A stretch of DNA of 64,000 bases from contig CAYXZW010000006.1 of assembly GCA_964469905.1 (NCBI GenBank), positions 46,997-110,996 of the forward strand, written 5' to 3'. A model generated the notes under the pieces. It was not told where the DNA came from. It saw only the letters and a list, made by a program, of their open reading frames with translations, and made no database searches. Of the stretch, positions 23,807 to 32,525 are shown in pieces. Each line of letters begins with the position of its first letter. The first letter of the stretch is position 1. The translations under genes were made by a program, and so were the position numbers. This DNA is from MVRV01 sp964469905 (GTDB lineage: Bacteria > Desulfobacterota > Syntrophia > Syntrophales > Smithellaceae).

Positions 23807-25636
23807 TTATCTCTTAATATTCATTAATTCCTGCATAATTTGATCCTGCGTCGTAACAACTCGAGCGTTGGCCTGGTAGGCCTTCTGGGCCGTAATCATT
23901 TTAATAAATTCCACGGCGATATCGGTATTGGACATCTCCAGGGTATTGGGTGTCAGCACTCCCATGCCGGATTCTCCGGGATAATTCTGCACTGTGGCAC
24001 CGGATAGAACCGTTTCACCAAAAAGGTTGCTGCCCATCTTTTTGAGGCCCCACGGATTGGGAAACGCGGCCAGCATTATTTGCGCCAGATCGGCGGTCTG
24101 CCCGTTGGTAAAGAAACCGTTGATTCTGCCGTTCCCAGAAATGGAAAGTGATTTTAAATTACCGGACGAATATCCGTCGGCAGTCAACGCCCGGATGACA
24201 GACGCTGTGGAATACTGGGTAATATTTAAAGCTCCGTCGCCCAGCAAATTCCAGTTTAGATCACCACTTGTACCAATTGTCGCCCCGCCATCCAGCGGTA
24301 TACCAGTGTAGTTAACCGTGATATCATTGAGAGCCGAAGCCGTATGAGTCAGCGTGAATAGGGCCGTATCGCCTGTTACCCACGTATTGGTAAGCGTCAT
24401 GGTAATATCTGTAGTTCCGGAACCGTCAAGGCTGAGAGTAATCGGGCCTGCGGTGCCTGCAGAGGTGACTACGGCATTGGAATATCCGCCGGTACCTTCT
24501 ACTGTCCAGGCGGTGGCGCCTTGTGTTAGTTTTAAAGTGCCGGTAGTGCTCTGGTAAATCATCCCCGGTCGATCCAGGGCCAACGTGGCCGTCTTTGCGG
24601 CCCCTACATTAGTTAATGTAAATGTAGCCGTATCTGTGTTTGCCCATACACCGGCGGGAGTCAGATGTGCATCTGTCGTACCATCTCCATTGAGGTCGAT
24701 ATTGACTGTAGTTGCAGTGGGTGTACCAACAATAGCCGCACTGGTATATCCACCGTTATTGGTAATTGTCCAATTCGCTGCTGTTGCTCCTCTTGTCAAA
24801 ATCATTGTACCGGTCAGACTTACCATTGCGGGATGGTCCAATGTCGCCGTTGCCGTACCGGCACCGCTTGCAGTAACTGCGCCCACAGTGTTATGCTCAG
24901 ACGTAACTGCGCTCGCGGTTCCTGTATATAACTCGGTACAAGTACCATCGGTATTAAAAATTAAACCATTATGGCTGATGGAAGTTGCCGCAGTCGAATC
25001 CAGAGTGCTATTCACAGCCCAGTAGCCGGCTCCGGAGCGTTCCGTTCTAGTAAACGTAGTATTCAGCGTGCGCTTGGAGCCCAGGGAATCATATAATGTC
25101 TGCGTGGTGCTGTACTGGCCGCCTCTGACAGTTACGGAATTCAAATTGGCACCAATGGAAAAGGTAGTGCTTACCGTCGGTTGCGATTTACTGGCCGTTA
25201 AATTAATGTCACCCAGCGCTCCGACCGGAACACCACCTTCAACAGCTCTCCCCTGTACCTTATAACCGTTGGTGTCCACCATTAAGCCATCAGCATCCAG
25301 ATGAAAAGCCCCGGCTCGCGTATAGAAGGTAGCGCCTTCCGCATCGTTCACCATAAAGAAACCGTCGCCATCAATGGCGACATCCGTGGCGTTGCCAGTC
25401 GTTTCAAAGGCACCGGCGCCAAACTGGGTTTGCACTGCCGAAACGGCCACACCGCGTCCCACCTGCAGCGTTCCCGATGCGCCTCCGGAAAGGCTCGAAC
25501 TCAAAACGTCCGAAAAATAAGTTGTACCGGCTTTGAAACCAAGTGTATTAACATTAGCCAGATTATTGGCGATGACATCCAGTGATTTAGAAGATGCATT
25601 CAACCCCGATATTCCTGCCCATAGTGCGCTGCCCAT
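23807..25636 (-). CDS. flgE: Flagellar hook protein FlgE with internal duplicated module
   Basis: FlgE is the hook subunit. The N-terminus (GSALWAGISGLNASSKSLDVIANNLANVNTLGFKAG), GDGFFMVND, and the C-terminus (LEMSNTDIAVEFIKMITAQKAYQANARVVTTQDQIMQELMN) fix the family. At 609 residues it is longer than enterobacterial FlgE (~400). Part of the excess is two tandem copies of an ~88-residue module at about residues 262-345 and 350-433 (LTRGATAANWTI.NNGGYT...DLNGDGTTDAHL... and LTQGATAWTVEGTGGYS...SLDGSGTTDITM...). The same module appears once in FlgK. The terminator lies right after its stop. Confidence 0.95.
   Translation of the reverse strand: MGSALWAGISGLNASSKSLDVIANNLANVNTLGFKAGTTYFSDVLSSSLSGGASGTLQVGRGVAVSAVQTQFGAGAFETTGNATDVAIDGDGFFMVNDAEGATFYTRAGAFHLDADGLMVDTNGYKVQGRAVEGGVPVGALGDINLTASKSQPTVSTTFSIGANLNSVTVRGGQYSTTQTLYDSLGSKRTLNTTFTRTERSGAGYWAVNSTLDSTAATSISHNGLIFNTDGTCTELYTGTASAVTSEHNTVGAVTASGAGTATATLDHPAMVSLTGTMILTRGATAANWTITNNGGYTSAAIVGTPTATTVNIDLNGDGTTDAHLTPAGVWANTDTATFTLTNVGAAKTATLALDRPGMIYQSTTGTLKLTQGATAWTVEGTGGYSNAVVTSAGTAGPITLSLDGSGTTDITMTLTNTWVTGDTALFTLTHTASALNDITVNYTGIPLDGGATIGTSGDLNWNLLGDGALNITQYSTASVIRALTADGYSSGNLKSLSISGNGRINGFFTNGQTADLAQIMLAAFPNPWGLKKMGSNLFGETVLSGATVQNYPGESGMGVLTPNTLEMSNTDIAVEFIKMITAQKAYQANARVVTTQDQIMQELMNIKR
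24338..24855 (-). repeat. Tandem duplicated module in flgE
   Basis: Two consecutive in-frame copies of about 88 codons in the D2/D3 surface region of FlgE. Both contain LT[RQ]GATA, GGY, a DGxGTTD motif that resembles a Ca-binding-like loop, W, and TDTATFTLT/GDTALFTLT. Confidence 0.75.
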
Positions 25637-25661
25637 ATTTTATTCCTCCCTCTTATGGAAA

Positions 25662-26324
25662 TTAATTTGTTGTCTGATTGATAGATACAATATTGGAAAA
25701 GGCTACTTCCTGACCATTAATCGTCAGATAGGCCACATCATTTTTAAAGGAAGCTCCGGTCACCCTACCGGAAATCAATGTCTGGGCGGTAACGGCAACC
25801 CCGCTGGAATCCTTCGCCGAAATATCGAAGGTATAGTTGCCGGCAGCAACATTGCCGGTGTTCCAGACAACACTATTATTCCCGGCTTTCAGACTGCCCA
25901 GATCAGCGCTGCCTACTTCGGCGCCATTGGAGTCATAGATTTTAAGAGTTCCGGAAGTAATCGCCGAGGGCAGACTAAAAGGAATATTTGTTGATGAACC
26001 GCTGACATTGATTACATTTCCCTTCGCTATAGCCTCTTTGCCGATCATGCCGACCGTTTGGGCATTACTGAATGCCTTCAGATAGGTCGGTAAAGAGCTC
26101 ATCGTCGTGTTTAGATTGCTCAATTGCTGCAAGGAAGAGAACTGAGCCAATTGCGCCGCAAAATCCTTGCCATCCATGGGATCCAATGGATTCTGGTTTT
26201 TTAACTGGGCCAGTAGCATGGTCATAAATGCATCCTGCCCTAGAACATCGTCCTTTTTCTTTGTCGCGGAACTACTTGTTGTGTTATTGGTTAGACCTGA
26301 TGTTACGTTATTTACTGTAGTCAT
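25662..26324 (-). CDS. flgD: Flagellar hook cap protein FlgD
   Basis: FlgD is the scaffold at the tip of the growing hook. Start set at ATG 26324 (MTTVNNVTSG), which has a strong GGGGGAGGGGAG ribosome site just upstream. The frame opens 16 codons earlier but would overlap fliK. The N-terminal signature LGQDAFMTMLLAQLKNQNPLDPMDGKDFAAQLAQFSSLQQL is present (about residues 25-65). It is followed by the FLIPPER/tudor-type beta domain with DSNGAEVGSADLGSLKAGNN. It has 220 residues and is followed by flgE. Confidence 0.95.
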   Translation of the reverse strand: MTTVNNVTSGLTNNTTSSSATKKKDDVLGQDAFMTMLLAQLKNQNPLDPMDGKDFAAQLAQFSSLQQLSNLNTTMSSLPTYLKAFSNAQTVGMIGKEAIAKGNVINVSGSSTNIPFSLPSAITSGTLKIYDSNGAEVGSADLGSLKAGNNSVVWNTGNVAAGNYTFDISAKDSSGVAVTAQTLISGRVTGASFKNDVAYLTINGQEVAFSNIVSINQTTN

Positions 26325-26349
26325 TTTCTCCCCTCCCCCAATTGCCCGT

Positions 26350-28167
26350 CTACGCAAATAAACTGATACCATCCGTTGACTGACTTGTAATATTTACCGG
26401 CCGTTCGGAAATAATTGCCTGTGCCTGAGTCTTAAGCTTTTCCTCAAGATTCTGCTGACGGGTGCTGTTGCTGCCCTGCCCTGACCTGCCATCCTGATAA
26501 AAGGCGTGCTGACTGAAATTTTGCTGATATTCTTCGCGTTTATCCTGCATGAAGACATCACAACGTTCGATGGTCAGCCCCTGAGTCTGCAAACTGCCTT
26601 TCAATTTATCGATATGAGTATTCAGTGTTTGCTGAACATCCTTATTATCCGCAACCAATACGACTTCTACCTTGCCATTGCGGACAATTACATCCATTTC
26701 CAACTTTCCTAAAGAAGGCGGATTCAATGTAATTTTTACTCTGCCCCCGTCATTGGCGGATATTTCTTTAATTTCGTTTGCTACCTGGCTGATTATTTCT
26801 CCAGGTGCAATGGAATTGCTTTTTTCAACCCTGGCCGAACCACCAGCGGCTGCATTAACCGTATTTAAAGAAATTTCTTCCTCTCTTTTTTCAGCGGAAA
26901 TAGTCTTTCCCTTTTGTTCGATCTCGATTTGGCCTGATAAATCTTCCATAATTGCCTGCATCGTATCTATCTGAGCCTTGTTCCCGGAATTCGCATTGGC
27001 CGTATTTTGATACTGCACCTGGGCGAAGCGAAGGTTATTTCTGCTGATTAATGATTCCTTCGTCTCTTGCATTGATAAACGAGAATTGTTGTCAATGGTA
27101 TGATCTTCTTTAGCTGATTCCGAGGCCTCGGTATCTTTACTGATTTTCTTTTCTTCTTTTACGGGGACGGCATTAACGGCAATTTTACTGACAGTACTGG
27201 CGGAAAGTTGAGCCTCTTTGAAAATCACCTTCTCCGGTTGTACCGCTCTTTCATCAGTTTTAAGTAAAGATAGTCTTTCCTTCTGGGAGCCTGTATATTT
27301 AATTTCACCGTCAGCAACCTGATCTTTTGATTGTGTCTGCAGTTGCGGATCAATTTTATGATTCTTCTCTTCGCCGGATTTCGTCTGTATTACTTTTTTA
27401 AAATCCATCGCGTCAACTTTAATGGCAGCAGCTGGGGAAGATTCTTCTGGAGAGTGCAACTGAGGATTAATCGCATTGTTCTTCTCTTCTCCGGTTTTCG
27501 TCAGGATTACTTTTTCCCAATCCTTCCCCTGAATTTTATCGGAATCAACCAGGGAAGATTCTTCCTGAGAAAATAGTTTCTTGCCGCCTTTTTCCGCATT
27601 CATTCCATCGGGGGAATTCAAGATAGCATTTTTATCATTTATTATTTTTTGTTCATTTTCGCTGTTAACGGTTTTTGCTATACGTTCAGCATCCGTTTGG
27701 TTGGCTTTAATATCGTGCTTTCCATCCGCATTGGATTTGATATTCCCTGAGGCCAGATTTTTTTTCAATAAATCAATTTCTTTGAGCAAAGCAGCAACAG
27801 GAATTTCGAGCTCACCATCTTGCTCCTGGCCTGATTTCGCTAAATCACCGGACTTGGCCAAGCCTAATAATGCTTTTTGCAGATCTTTCAAATCTATATC
27901 ACCCTGAAGCAATGACATTGCCTGTTCCAGGGTAATTTTTTTATCTCTCACATTTAATGCACCGGCAGAAGATTTATTTTTCTCACGCATCTGCTGATTC
28001 AAAAGTTGGAGAAAAGGAGCCAGGGCATTTAAATCAACTTCGCCTTTAGTGTCCTGATTATCTTTCCCTTTTCCTTTGCCCCTGGCGGCACCGATCATCT
28101 TCAGCAGATCGGCAGATCCTTTGCCTTTCGTGTTGACTGTTGATGACTCTTGTATTGCCTGTTCCAT
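26350..28167 (-). CDS. fliK: Hook-length control protein FliK
   Basis: FliK measures the hook and triggers the export switch. The 605-residue protein has a long low-complexity N-terminal two-thirds rich in Lys, Glu, Gln and Ser. It includes two related segments (residues about 215-230 and 250-290: DSDKIQGKDWEKVILTKTGEEKNNAINPQL and VDAMDFKKVIQTKSGEEKNHKIDPQL). The C-terminal domain is typical: GRVKITLNPPSLGKLEMDVIVRNGKVEVVLVADNKDVQQTLNTHIDKLKGSLQTQGLTIE. It starts the fliK-flgD-flgE operon and has its own sigma-54 promoter. Confidence 0.93.
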   Translation of the reverse strand: MEQAIQESSTVNTKGKGSADLLKMIGAARGKGKGKDNQDTKGEVDLNALAPFLQLLNQQMREKNKSSAGALNVRDKKITLEQAMSLLQGDIDLKDLQKALLGLAKSGDLAKSGQEQDGELEIPVAALLKEIDLLKKNLASGNIKSNADGKHDIKANQTDAERIAKTVNSENEQKIINDKNAILNSPDGMNAEKGGKKLFSQEESSLVDSDKIQGKDWEKVILTKTGEEKNNAINPQLHSPEESSPAAAIKVDAMDFKKVIQTKSGEEKNHKIDPQLQTQSKDQVADGEIKYTGSQKERLSLLKTDERAVQPEKVIFKEAQLSASTVSKIAVNAVPVKEEKKISKDTEASESAKEDHTIDNNSRLSMQETKESLISRNNLRFAQVQYQNTANANSGNKAQIDTMQAIMEDLSGQIEIEQKGKTISAEKREEEISLNTVNAAAGGSARVEKSNSIAPGEIISQVANEIKEISANDGGRVKITLNPPSLGKLEMDVIVRNGKVEVVLVADNKDVQQTLNTHIDKLKGSLQTQGLTIERCDVFMQDKREEYQQNFSQHAFYQDGRSGQGSNSTRQQNLEEKLKTQAQAIISERPVNITSQSTDGISLFA

Positions 28168-28219
28168 ATTAGTCCTTTAGTGACCGTGATAAACAGCTTA
28201 ATCATTTTATAGACTCTTC

Positions 28220-28235
28220 AGCAAAAGGCATGCCA
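28220..28235 (-). promoter_or_regulatory. Sigma-54 promoter of fliK-flgD-flgE
   Basis: Minus strand TGGCATGCCTTTTGCT, an exact GG/GC arrangement. Predicted start near 28209, leader about 42 bases before fliK. Confidence 0.85.
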
Positions 28236-28350
28236 CCGGCAACATATGTTTTTTATTCAATGATTACAGCATGTTTAAGACGACGATGATTTTAATACTC
28301 AATAAACAGGAAAAAATTTCCCGGACAATAGAGAAAATATTGATCTTCGG

Positions 28351-28388
28351 CAGGCAATAAAAAAGCCCTCCTGGTATGAGGGCTTTTG
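28351..28388 (-). terminator. Rho-independent terminator after the motE-like gene
   Basis: Minus strand: AAAAGCCCTC-ATACCAG-GAGGGCTTTTTT, a perfect GC-rich stem with a U-run. It ends the flgB-to-motE operon, just before the fliK promoter. The A-run on the other side makes it look bidirectional. Confidence 0.88.
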
Positions 28389-28419
28389 GAAAATGCAATC
28401 ACAAAATCAGCTTTCTTTT

Positions 28420-29061
28420 TTATTCGCTTTGCTGTCTGCCGCCACCAGACCGCGTAATTTCTTTTGTAATTTCTACAGCCTTCTGCGGGGTAAGGTACCC
28501 CCAGATGGCGCCGGCTTTATCTTTCTTCATATTCATGGTGATACCGGCGGCAGTTTTGATATCTAATTTTTCCAGCATGGAACCGGCTTTGGCGGCAGGT
28601 GTGGCCTCATATACTTTGGCCATTTCCTTGTATCTCTTTACATCGGAAGTTTGACTGGCTTCGAGTACCACAGATAATTTTTCTTCCTGGCTCTTCAGCA
28701 GTGCAATTTTATCCGTAATTTCTTTGCGTAAAGCCAGCAGACGCTGTTCCTCTGTACGCAAAGCCATTTCACGGTTATCCAATTCATTTTTCTTGTTTAA
28801 AAGAGCTGACGCCAAGTCCCTTTCCTTAGACAAACTGCTATCCGGGGCTTCATTAGCTGTTGCCATCGGACCGGCAGAGCCAACCGCAGCATTAGCTGCC
28901 GGTGCAGGTGCTGCCGGCGGTTGTTGTGCCTGAGCCAAACTGGTTAGAAAAGTCGCAGCGGGCAGAATATCTGTTTTCTGAATAGAGCCCACAACCGAGG
29001 CAACTTTGGTAATGATCAAAACCAATATCAGTATTTGAACTCCAATTAGCAATTTTTTCAT
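28420..29061 (-). CDS. MotE-like / MgtE-N-domain protein
   Basis: A 213-residue protein with an N-terminal membrane helix or signal anchor (about residues 3-22), an Ala/Pro-rich linker (about 45-70), and a coiled-coil (LRTEEQRLLALRKEITDKIALLKSQEEK). The C-terminal domain resembles the MgtE N-domain (VYEATPAAKAGSMLEKLDIKTAAGITMNMKKDKAGAIWGYLTPQKAVEITKEI). Proteins of this form are found next to fliJ in many flagellar operons; a related protein, MotE of Rhizobium, is a periplasmic chaperone for MotC. It overlaps fliJ by 4 bp. It is the last gene of the operon. Confidence 0.78.
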   Translation of the reverse strand: MKKLLIGVQILILVLIITKVASVVGSIQKTDILPAATFLTSLAQAQQPPAAPAPAANAAVGSAGPMATANEAPDSSLSKERDLASALLNKKNELDNREMALRTEEQRLLALRKEITDKIALLKSQEEKLSVVLEASQTSDVKRYKEMAKVYEATPAAKAGSMLEKLDIKTAAGITMNMKKDKAGAIWGYLTPQKAVEITKEITRSGGGRQQSE

Positions 29062-29498
29062 TTTTCTCTCCTGCCAAACTTCAAGACAGCCATTTCGTCG
29101 GAATTCTTCTGCTCCAGCGCTCTGGCTGCAATTATGTATTCTTCTGCATGCCGTTCTTTAAGCTTCTCCATAATTTTTATTTTTTTAACTGCTTCGAGCA
29201 ATTCTATTCTTTTAGCTTCCAATTGTTCGGCAACCTGAGCTACGTTTAAGCGTTGTTTTTTCTCGTTTTCCCTCACTTGTTCCACATAAACAACATAGCG
29301 AACAATATCGTCAACCGGCAACGGTTTGTTTTGCATTTTTCTCAATTCGTCAATTAAATTTGCCCTTTCGTTAATTAAGTTTATCAGTTTCAATTCTTCT
29401 AATTCGAGTTCGCGCTTTTTTTCCGAAAACTCACACAGGATTTTTTCCTCGATATTATTCCTGTAATCCAATACTGATTGGAGCGAGAAAACGAACAT
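29058..29498 (-). CDS. fliJ: Flagellar export chaperone FliJ
   Basis: FliJ is the coiled-coil stalk of the export ATPase. The 146-residue protein begins FVFSLQSVLDYRNNIEEK (the FliJ pattern F-F-L-x-x-v-L-x-x-R) and is helical along its whole length (ELEELKLINLINERANLIDELRKM ... AEQLEAKRIELLEAVKKIKIMEKLKERH). It lies 10 bp after fliI. Identification rests on pattern plus neighbour. Confidence 0.9.
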   Translation of the reverse strand: MFVFSLQSVLDYRNNIEEKILCEFSEKKRELELEELKLINLINERANLIDELRKMQNKPLPVDDIVRYVVYVEQVRENEKKQRLNVAQVAEQLEAKRIELLEAVKKIKIMEKLKERHAEEYIIAARALEQKNSDEMAVLKFGRREK

Positions 29499-29508
29499 AT
29501 TTAATATT

Positions 29509-30834
29509 CTATACTTTCAGAAGGTCCTGCAGCTGAGTTCCGGCAGATGCAAAATCAACCCTTTCACCGATATTCTGCCGCAAAAAAGTATTCACATTGT
29601 CAATCATTTTGATGGCGTAATCAATTTCCGGATTGGAACCCTGTACATAAGCTCCGATATTGATCAAATCCTCCGCCTTCTTGTAAGTGGCAACAATATT
29701 TAAGAGTTCATTCGCCTTGTTTTTTTGTTCATCACTGACAATGTCGATCATAACTCTGCTGATGCTTTGTAAAACATCAATTGCCGGATAATGATTTTTA
29801 TGAGCCAAACTCCGGGAAAGTGAAATGTGTCCGTCAAGTATGGAACGGGCGGCATCAGAAATGGGCTCGTTAAAATCATCGCCCTCTACTAGAACTGTGT
29901 AAAGCCCTGTTATCGAACCGACACCTTCGACGATACCGGAGCGTTCCAGCAATTTCGGCAAAAGACTGAAAACAGATGGTGTGTAACCCTTTGTTGTCGG
30001 TGGCTCCCCGACCGATAATCCTACTTCTCGCTGCGCCATGGCAAATCGAGTTAAAGAATCAACCATCAGTAGAACGTCATTGCCCTGATCGCGGAAATAT
30101 TCAGAAACAGTTGTGGCAACATAGGCGGCTCTCATGCGAACCAAAGGATGCATGTCTGATGCAGAAACAACAACAACGGATCGTTTCAGACCTTCTTCTC
30201 CCAGGTTTTTTTCCAGAAACTCCCGAACCTCACGGCCGCGCTCACCTATCAAACCGATTACATTCACGTCGGCATTGGTGTTCAGGGCAATCATTCCCAT
30301 AAGCACGCTTTTGCCTACACCCGATCCGGAGAAAATGCCCATCCTCTGGCCTTTGCCACAGGTGAAAAGCGCATTGAGTGCACGGATACCTAAATCCATC
30401 GGCTGGGTAATACGGCGGCGAGCCAGAGGATTTATCGGATCAGCATAAATCGGATATTCATCGTCAAACTCAATCGGTCCTTTGTTATCAATGGGATTTC
30501 CCAGTCCATCGATCACTCTCCCCAGTAGACTTTTCCCTACCCCGATGCTTGCCTTTCTACCCAGGGAAAGTATTTTACAACCTGGCCCCAAACCCTGAAT
30601 ACTTTGCAGGGGCATTAAAAGCACCCGATCGTTTTTAAAGCCGACTACTTCAGCCTCCTGCGGAATATCGCTATTCACCGGCATAATCCCGCAGACGTCA
30701 CCTATGGACGCCGCCGGACCGCATCCCGCCACCATTAATCCAACTATTTCTGTCACCTTACCATTAACGCGAATCGGATTAATTCGTTTCAAGAGTTTTT
30801 CATATTTATTCATACTGATTGCTGCTGAATTCAT
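29509..30834 (-). CDS. fliI: Flagellar export ATPase FliI
   Basis: FliI is the F1-beta-like ATPase of the flagellar export apparatus. Walker A is IFSGSGVGKSVLMGMIA (about residue 165-180), with ERGREVREF and Walker B DVLLMVDSLTRFAMAQREVGLSVGEPPTTKGYTPSVFSLLPKLLERSG. Length 441 is normal. It lies between fliH and fliJ with a 3-bp gap from fliH. FliH regulates it and FliJ sits in its central pore. Confidence 0.97.
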   Translation of the reverse strand: MNSAAISMNKYEKLLKRINPIRVNGKVTEIVGLMVAGCGPAASIGDVCGIMPVNSDIPQEAEVVGFKNDRVLLMPLQSIQGLGPGCKILSLGRKASIGVGKSLLGRVIDGLGNPIDNKGPIEFDDEYPIYADPINPLARRRITQPMDLGIRALNALFTCGKGQRMGIFSGSGVGKSVLMGMIALNTNADVNVIGLIGERGREVREFLEKNLGEEGLKRSVVVVSASDMHPLVRMRAAYVATTVSEYFRDQGNDVLLMVDSLTRFAMAQREVGLSVGEPPTTKGYTPSVFSLLPKLLERSGIVEGVGSITGLYTVLVEGDDFNEPISDAARSILDGHISLSRSLAHKNHYPAIDVLQSISRVMIDIVSDEQKNKANELLNIVATYKKAEDLINIGAYVQGSNPEIDYAIKMIDNVNTFLRQNIGERVDFASAGTQLQDLLKV

Positions 30835-30837
30835 AAT

Positions 30838-31521
30838 TTACTTTAACATTGCCGCCCGAATCTCTTTTAATTGACTTTCCAGCCTTGCATCAACTTCACC
30901 AAACATCGTTTCCACAATTACACCACCCCTTTTAATGGAAACGTCTTCTTCAAACACAACATTGCGTACACCGTTGACAGACTGCAAAAAATCTTTCTTC
31001 ACTTCCATTATATAACGAAAATCCTGCGGATTAATTCTGATCTTCATTCCTTCTGTTTCGGAAATATTCTTTAAAACACCCTTGAGAACTCCCAGAACAA
31101 CTTCTTTGCGTGTTGCCACTTCCTGATTAATTACTTTTTCAGCAACAGCCAGACTAAGCTTGACTATTTGCTCCTCGGTTTTGGCAACAATATCTTTCTG
31201 AATCAAAGGCATCGATTGCGTCATTATTGATAGAGCATCCAACACCTGCGATATCTCTTTCTTTTGAAATTCAACGCCTTCGTTAAATCCCTTCCGGTAA
31301 GACTCATCACTGGCCCGGAGGAGTTGCTGCTGCATCTCGGCCTTTAGTCTTTCCTCTTCTGTTTGTGGAGTAGCCGGCAGTAAATCGCTGTTTTCCAGCC
31401 AATTGGCGCCGAAACCTTCTTCATCAGATAGAACACAAAGCAATGATACCGGTTTGCCGGAATCAATCACCTCTTCGGCTTTGATGACATTAGCCTTATA
31501 CAAATCCATCTGTTTCACCAC
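30838..31521 (-). CDS. fliH: FliI regulator FliH
   Basis: FliH binds and restrains FliI. The 227-residue protein has a variable N-terminus, the SYRKGFNEGVEFQ helix (about 95-107), and the V/A-ATPase E-subunit-like C-terminus (VKLSLAVAEKVINQEVATRKEVVLGVLKGVLKNI...INPQDFRYIMEVKKDF...GGVIVETMFGEVDARLESQLKEI). The first 26 bp overlap the end of fliG; ATG 31509 is an alternative start. Confidence 0.92.
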   Translation of the reverse strand: MVKQMDLYKANVIKAEEVIDSGKPVSLLCVLSDEEGFGANWLENSDLLPATPQTEEERLKAEMQQQLLRASDESYRKGFNEGVEFQKKEISQVLDALSIMTQSMPLIQKDIVAKTEEQIVKLSLAVAEKVINQEVATRKEVVLGVLKGVLKNISETEGMKIRINPQDFRYIMEVKKDFLQSVNGVRNVVFEEDVSIKRGGVIVETMFGEVDARLESQLKEIRAAMLK

Positions 31522-32488
31522 CGCGCAGAATGACGATTCTGCCTTCCGCCTCCAGTTTCTTTGTTACTTCCACAATCTTACGCTGGCTGTTTTCCACCTC
31601 GGAGAGTCTTATCGGAGGCATCAGGGAAATCTCTTCACGTAACATATCCGCGCCACGTTTGGACATATTCTTGAAAATCTTTTCCCGCATACTTTCATCG
31701 ACCATTTTGAGAGATTTGGATAAATCTTCCGAGCTAACATCCTTCATCAACTCTTGTAGTGATTTGTCATCCAGTTTCATGACGTCATCGAAGTTAAACA
31801 TGAAATTACGAATTTGAGAGGCCAATTCCGGTTCGGAATCTTCTAATGATGCCATAATGGCGTTTTCTGTGGCACGATTCATCCGATTCAAAATATTAGC
31901 CATTAATTGTACGCCGCCCAATTGTTGATCACTCGTGCCGCCGACAATCAATTCTTTCTCCAGTGTTTTGGCAACTTCGTTAATAAATTCTCGCGGGACA
32001 CTTTTGAGTGTAGCCATCCGTTTCGATATTTCATACTGAAATTCCGGAGAAAAATATTCCAGCACCTGAGCTGTTTTTTCCGGTTTCAAATGAACTAATA
32101 TGAGCGCAATCGTTTGCGGATGTTCCGTTTTGGTAAAATCCGCCATCACTTTAGGGTCTACATCCTGCAACATTTCTATGATAGGGTTGTCGGTGGCGGA
32201 AATGTCCACTTCGCCTAAAATATCTTTTGCATCCTGCTCTCCCAATGCCTTAATAACAAGGTTTTTCGGAGCACCGTCACGCACTGAAATCATCCCGCCT
32301 TGCTCTTTTGCCATAGTACAGAATTCTTTAGCTACATCACTTAGCGTCTCTGCGGAAATATTCGCTACGCGTCCCATTTGCTTACCTATCTTGCGGATTT
32401 CCGTCGGGCGCAGATTTTTCATGACACTGGCCGCTAAATCTTCATCTAATGATAACAGTAATATTGCCGCTTTCTCTTCGCCGGTCAT
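31496..32488 (-). CDS. fliG: Flagellar motor switch protein FliG
   Basis: FliG transmits torque from the stator to the rotor. The 330-residue protein shows the N-domain (GEEKAAILLLSLDEDLAASVMKNLRPTEIRKIG), the EHPQTIALIL motif (TKTEHPQTIALILVHLKPEKTAQVLEYF) and the C-domain helix (FDDVMKLDDKSLQELMKDV, MSKRGADMLREEISLMPPIRLSEVENSQRKIV). The charged torque residues lie in this last part. It sits between fliF and fliH. Confidence 0.97.
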   Translation of the reverse strand: MTGEEKAAILLLSLDEDLAASVMKNLRPTEIRKIGKQMGRVANISAETLSDVAKEFCTMAKEQGGMISVRDGAPKNLVIKALGEQDAKDILGEVDISATDNPIIEMLQDVDPKVMADFTKTEHPQTIALILVHLKPEKTAQVLEYFSPEFQYEISKRMATLKSVPREFINEVAKTLEKELIVGGTSDQQLGGVQLMANILNRMNRATENAIMASLEDSEPELASQIRNFMFNFDDVMKLDDKSLQELMKDVSSEDLSKSLKMVDESMREKIFKNMSKRGADMLREEISLMPPIRLSEVENSQRKIVEVTKKLEAEGRIVILRGGETDGFV

Positions 32489-32525
32489 CTGGTTTTTCCC
32501 TTAATTATTAATAGAGATATTAATT

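Noticed and set aside
24585..25025. 146-codon plus-strand frame opposite flgE
   Set aside because: It is the complement of the repeated FlgE module; the Val/Ala-rich composition is a mirror effect.
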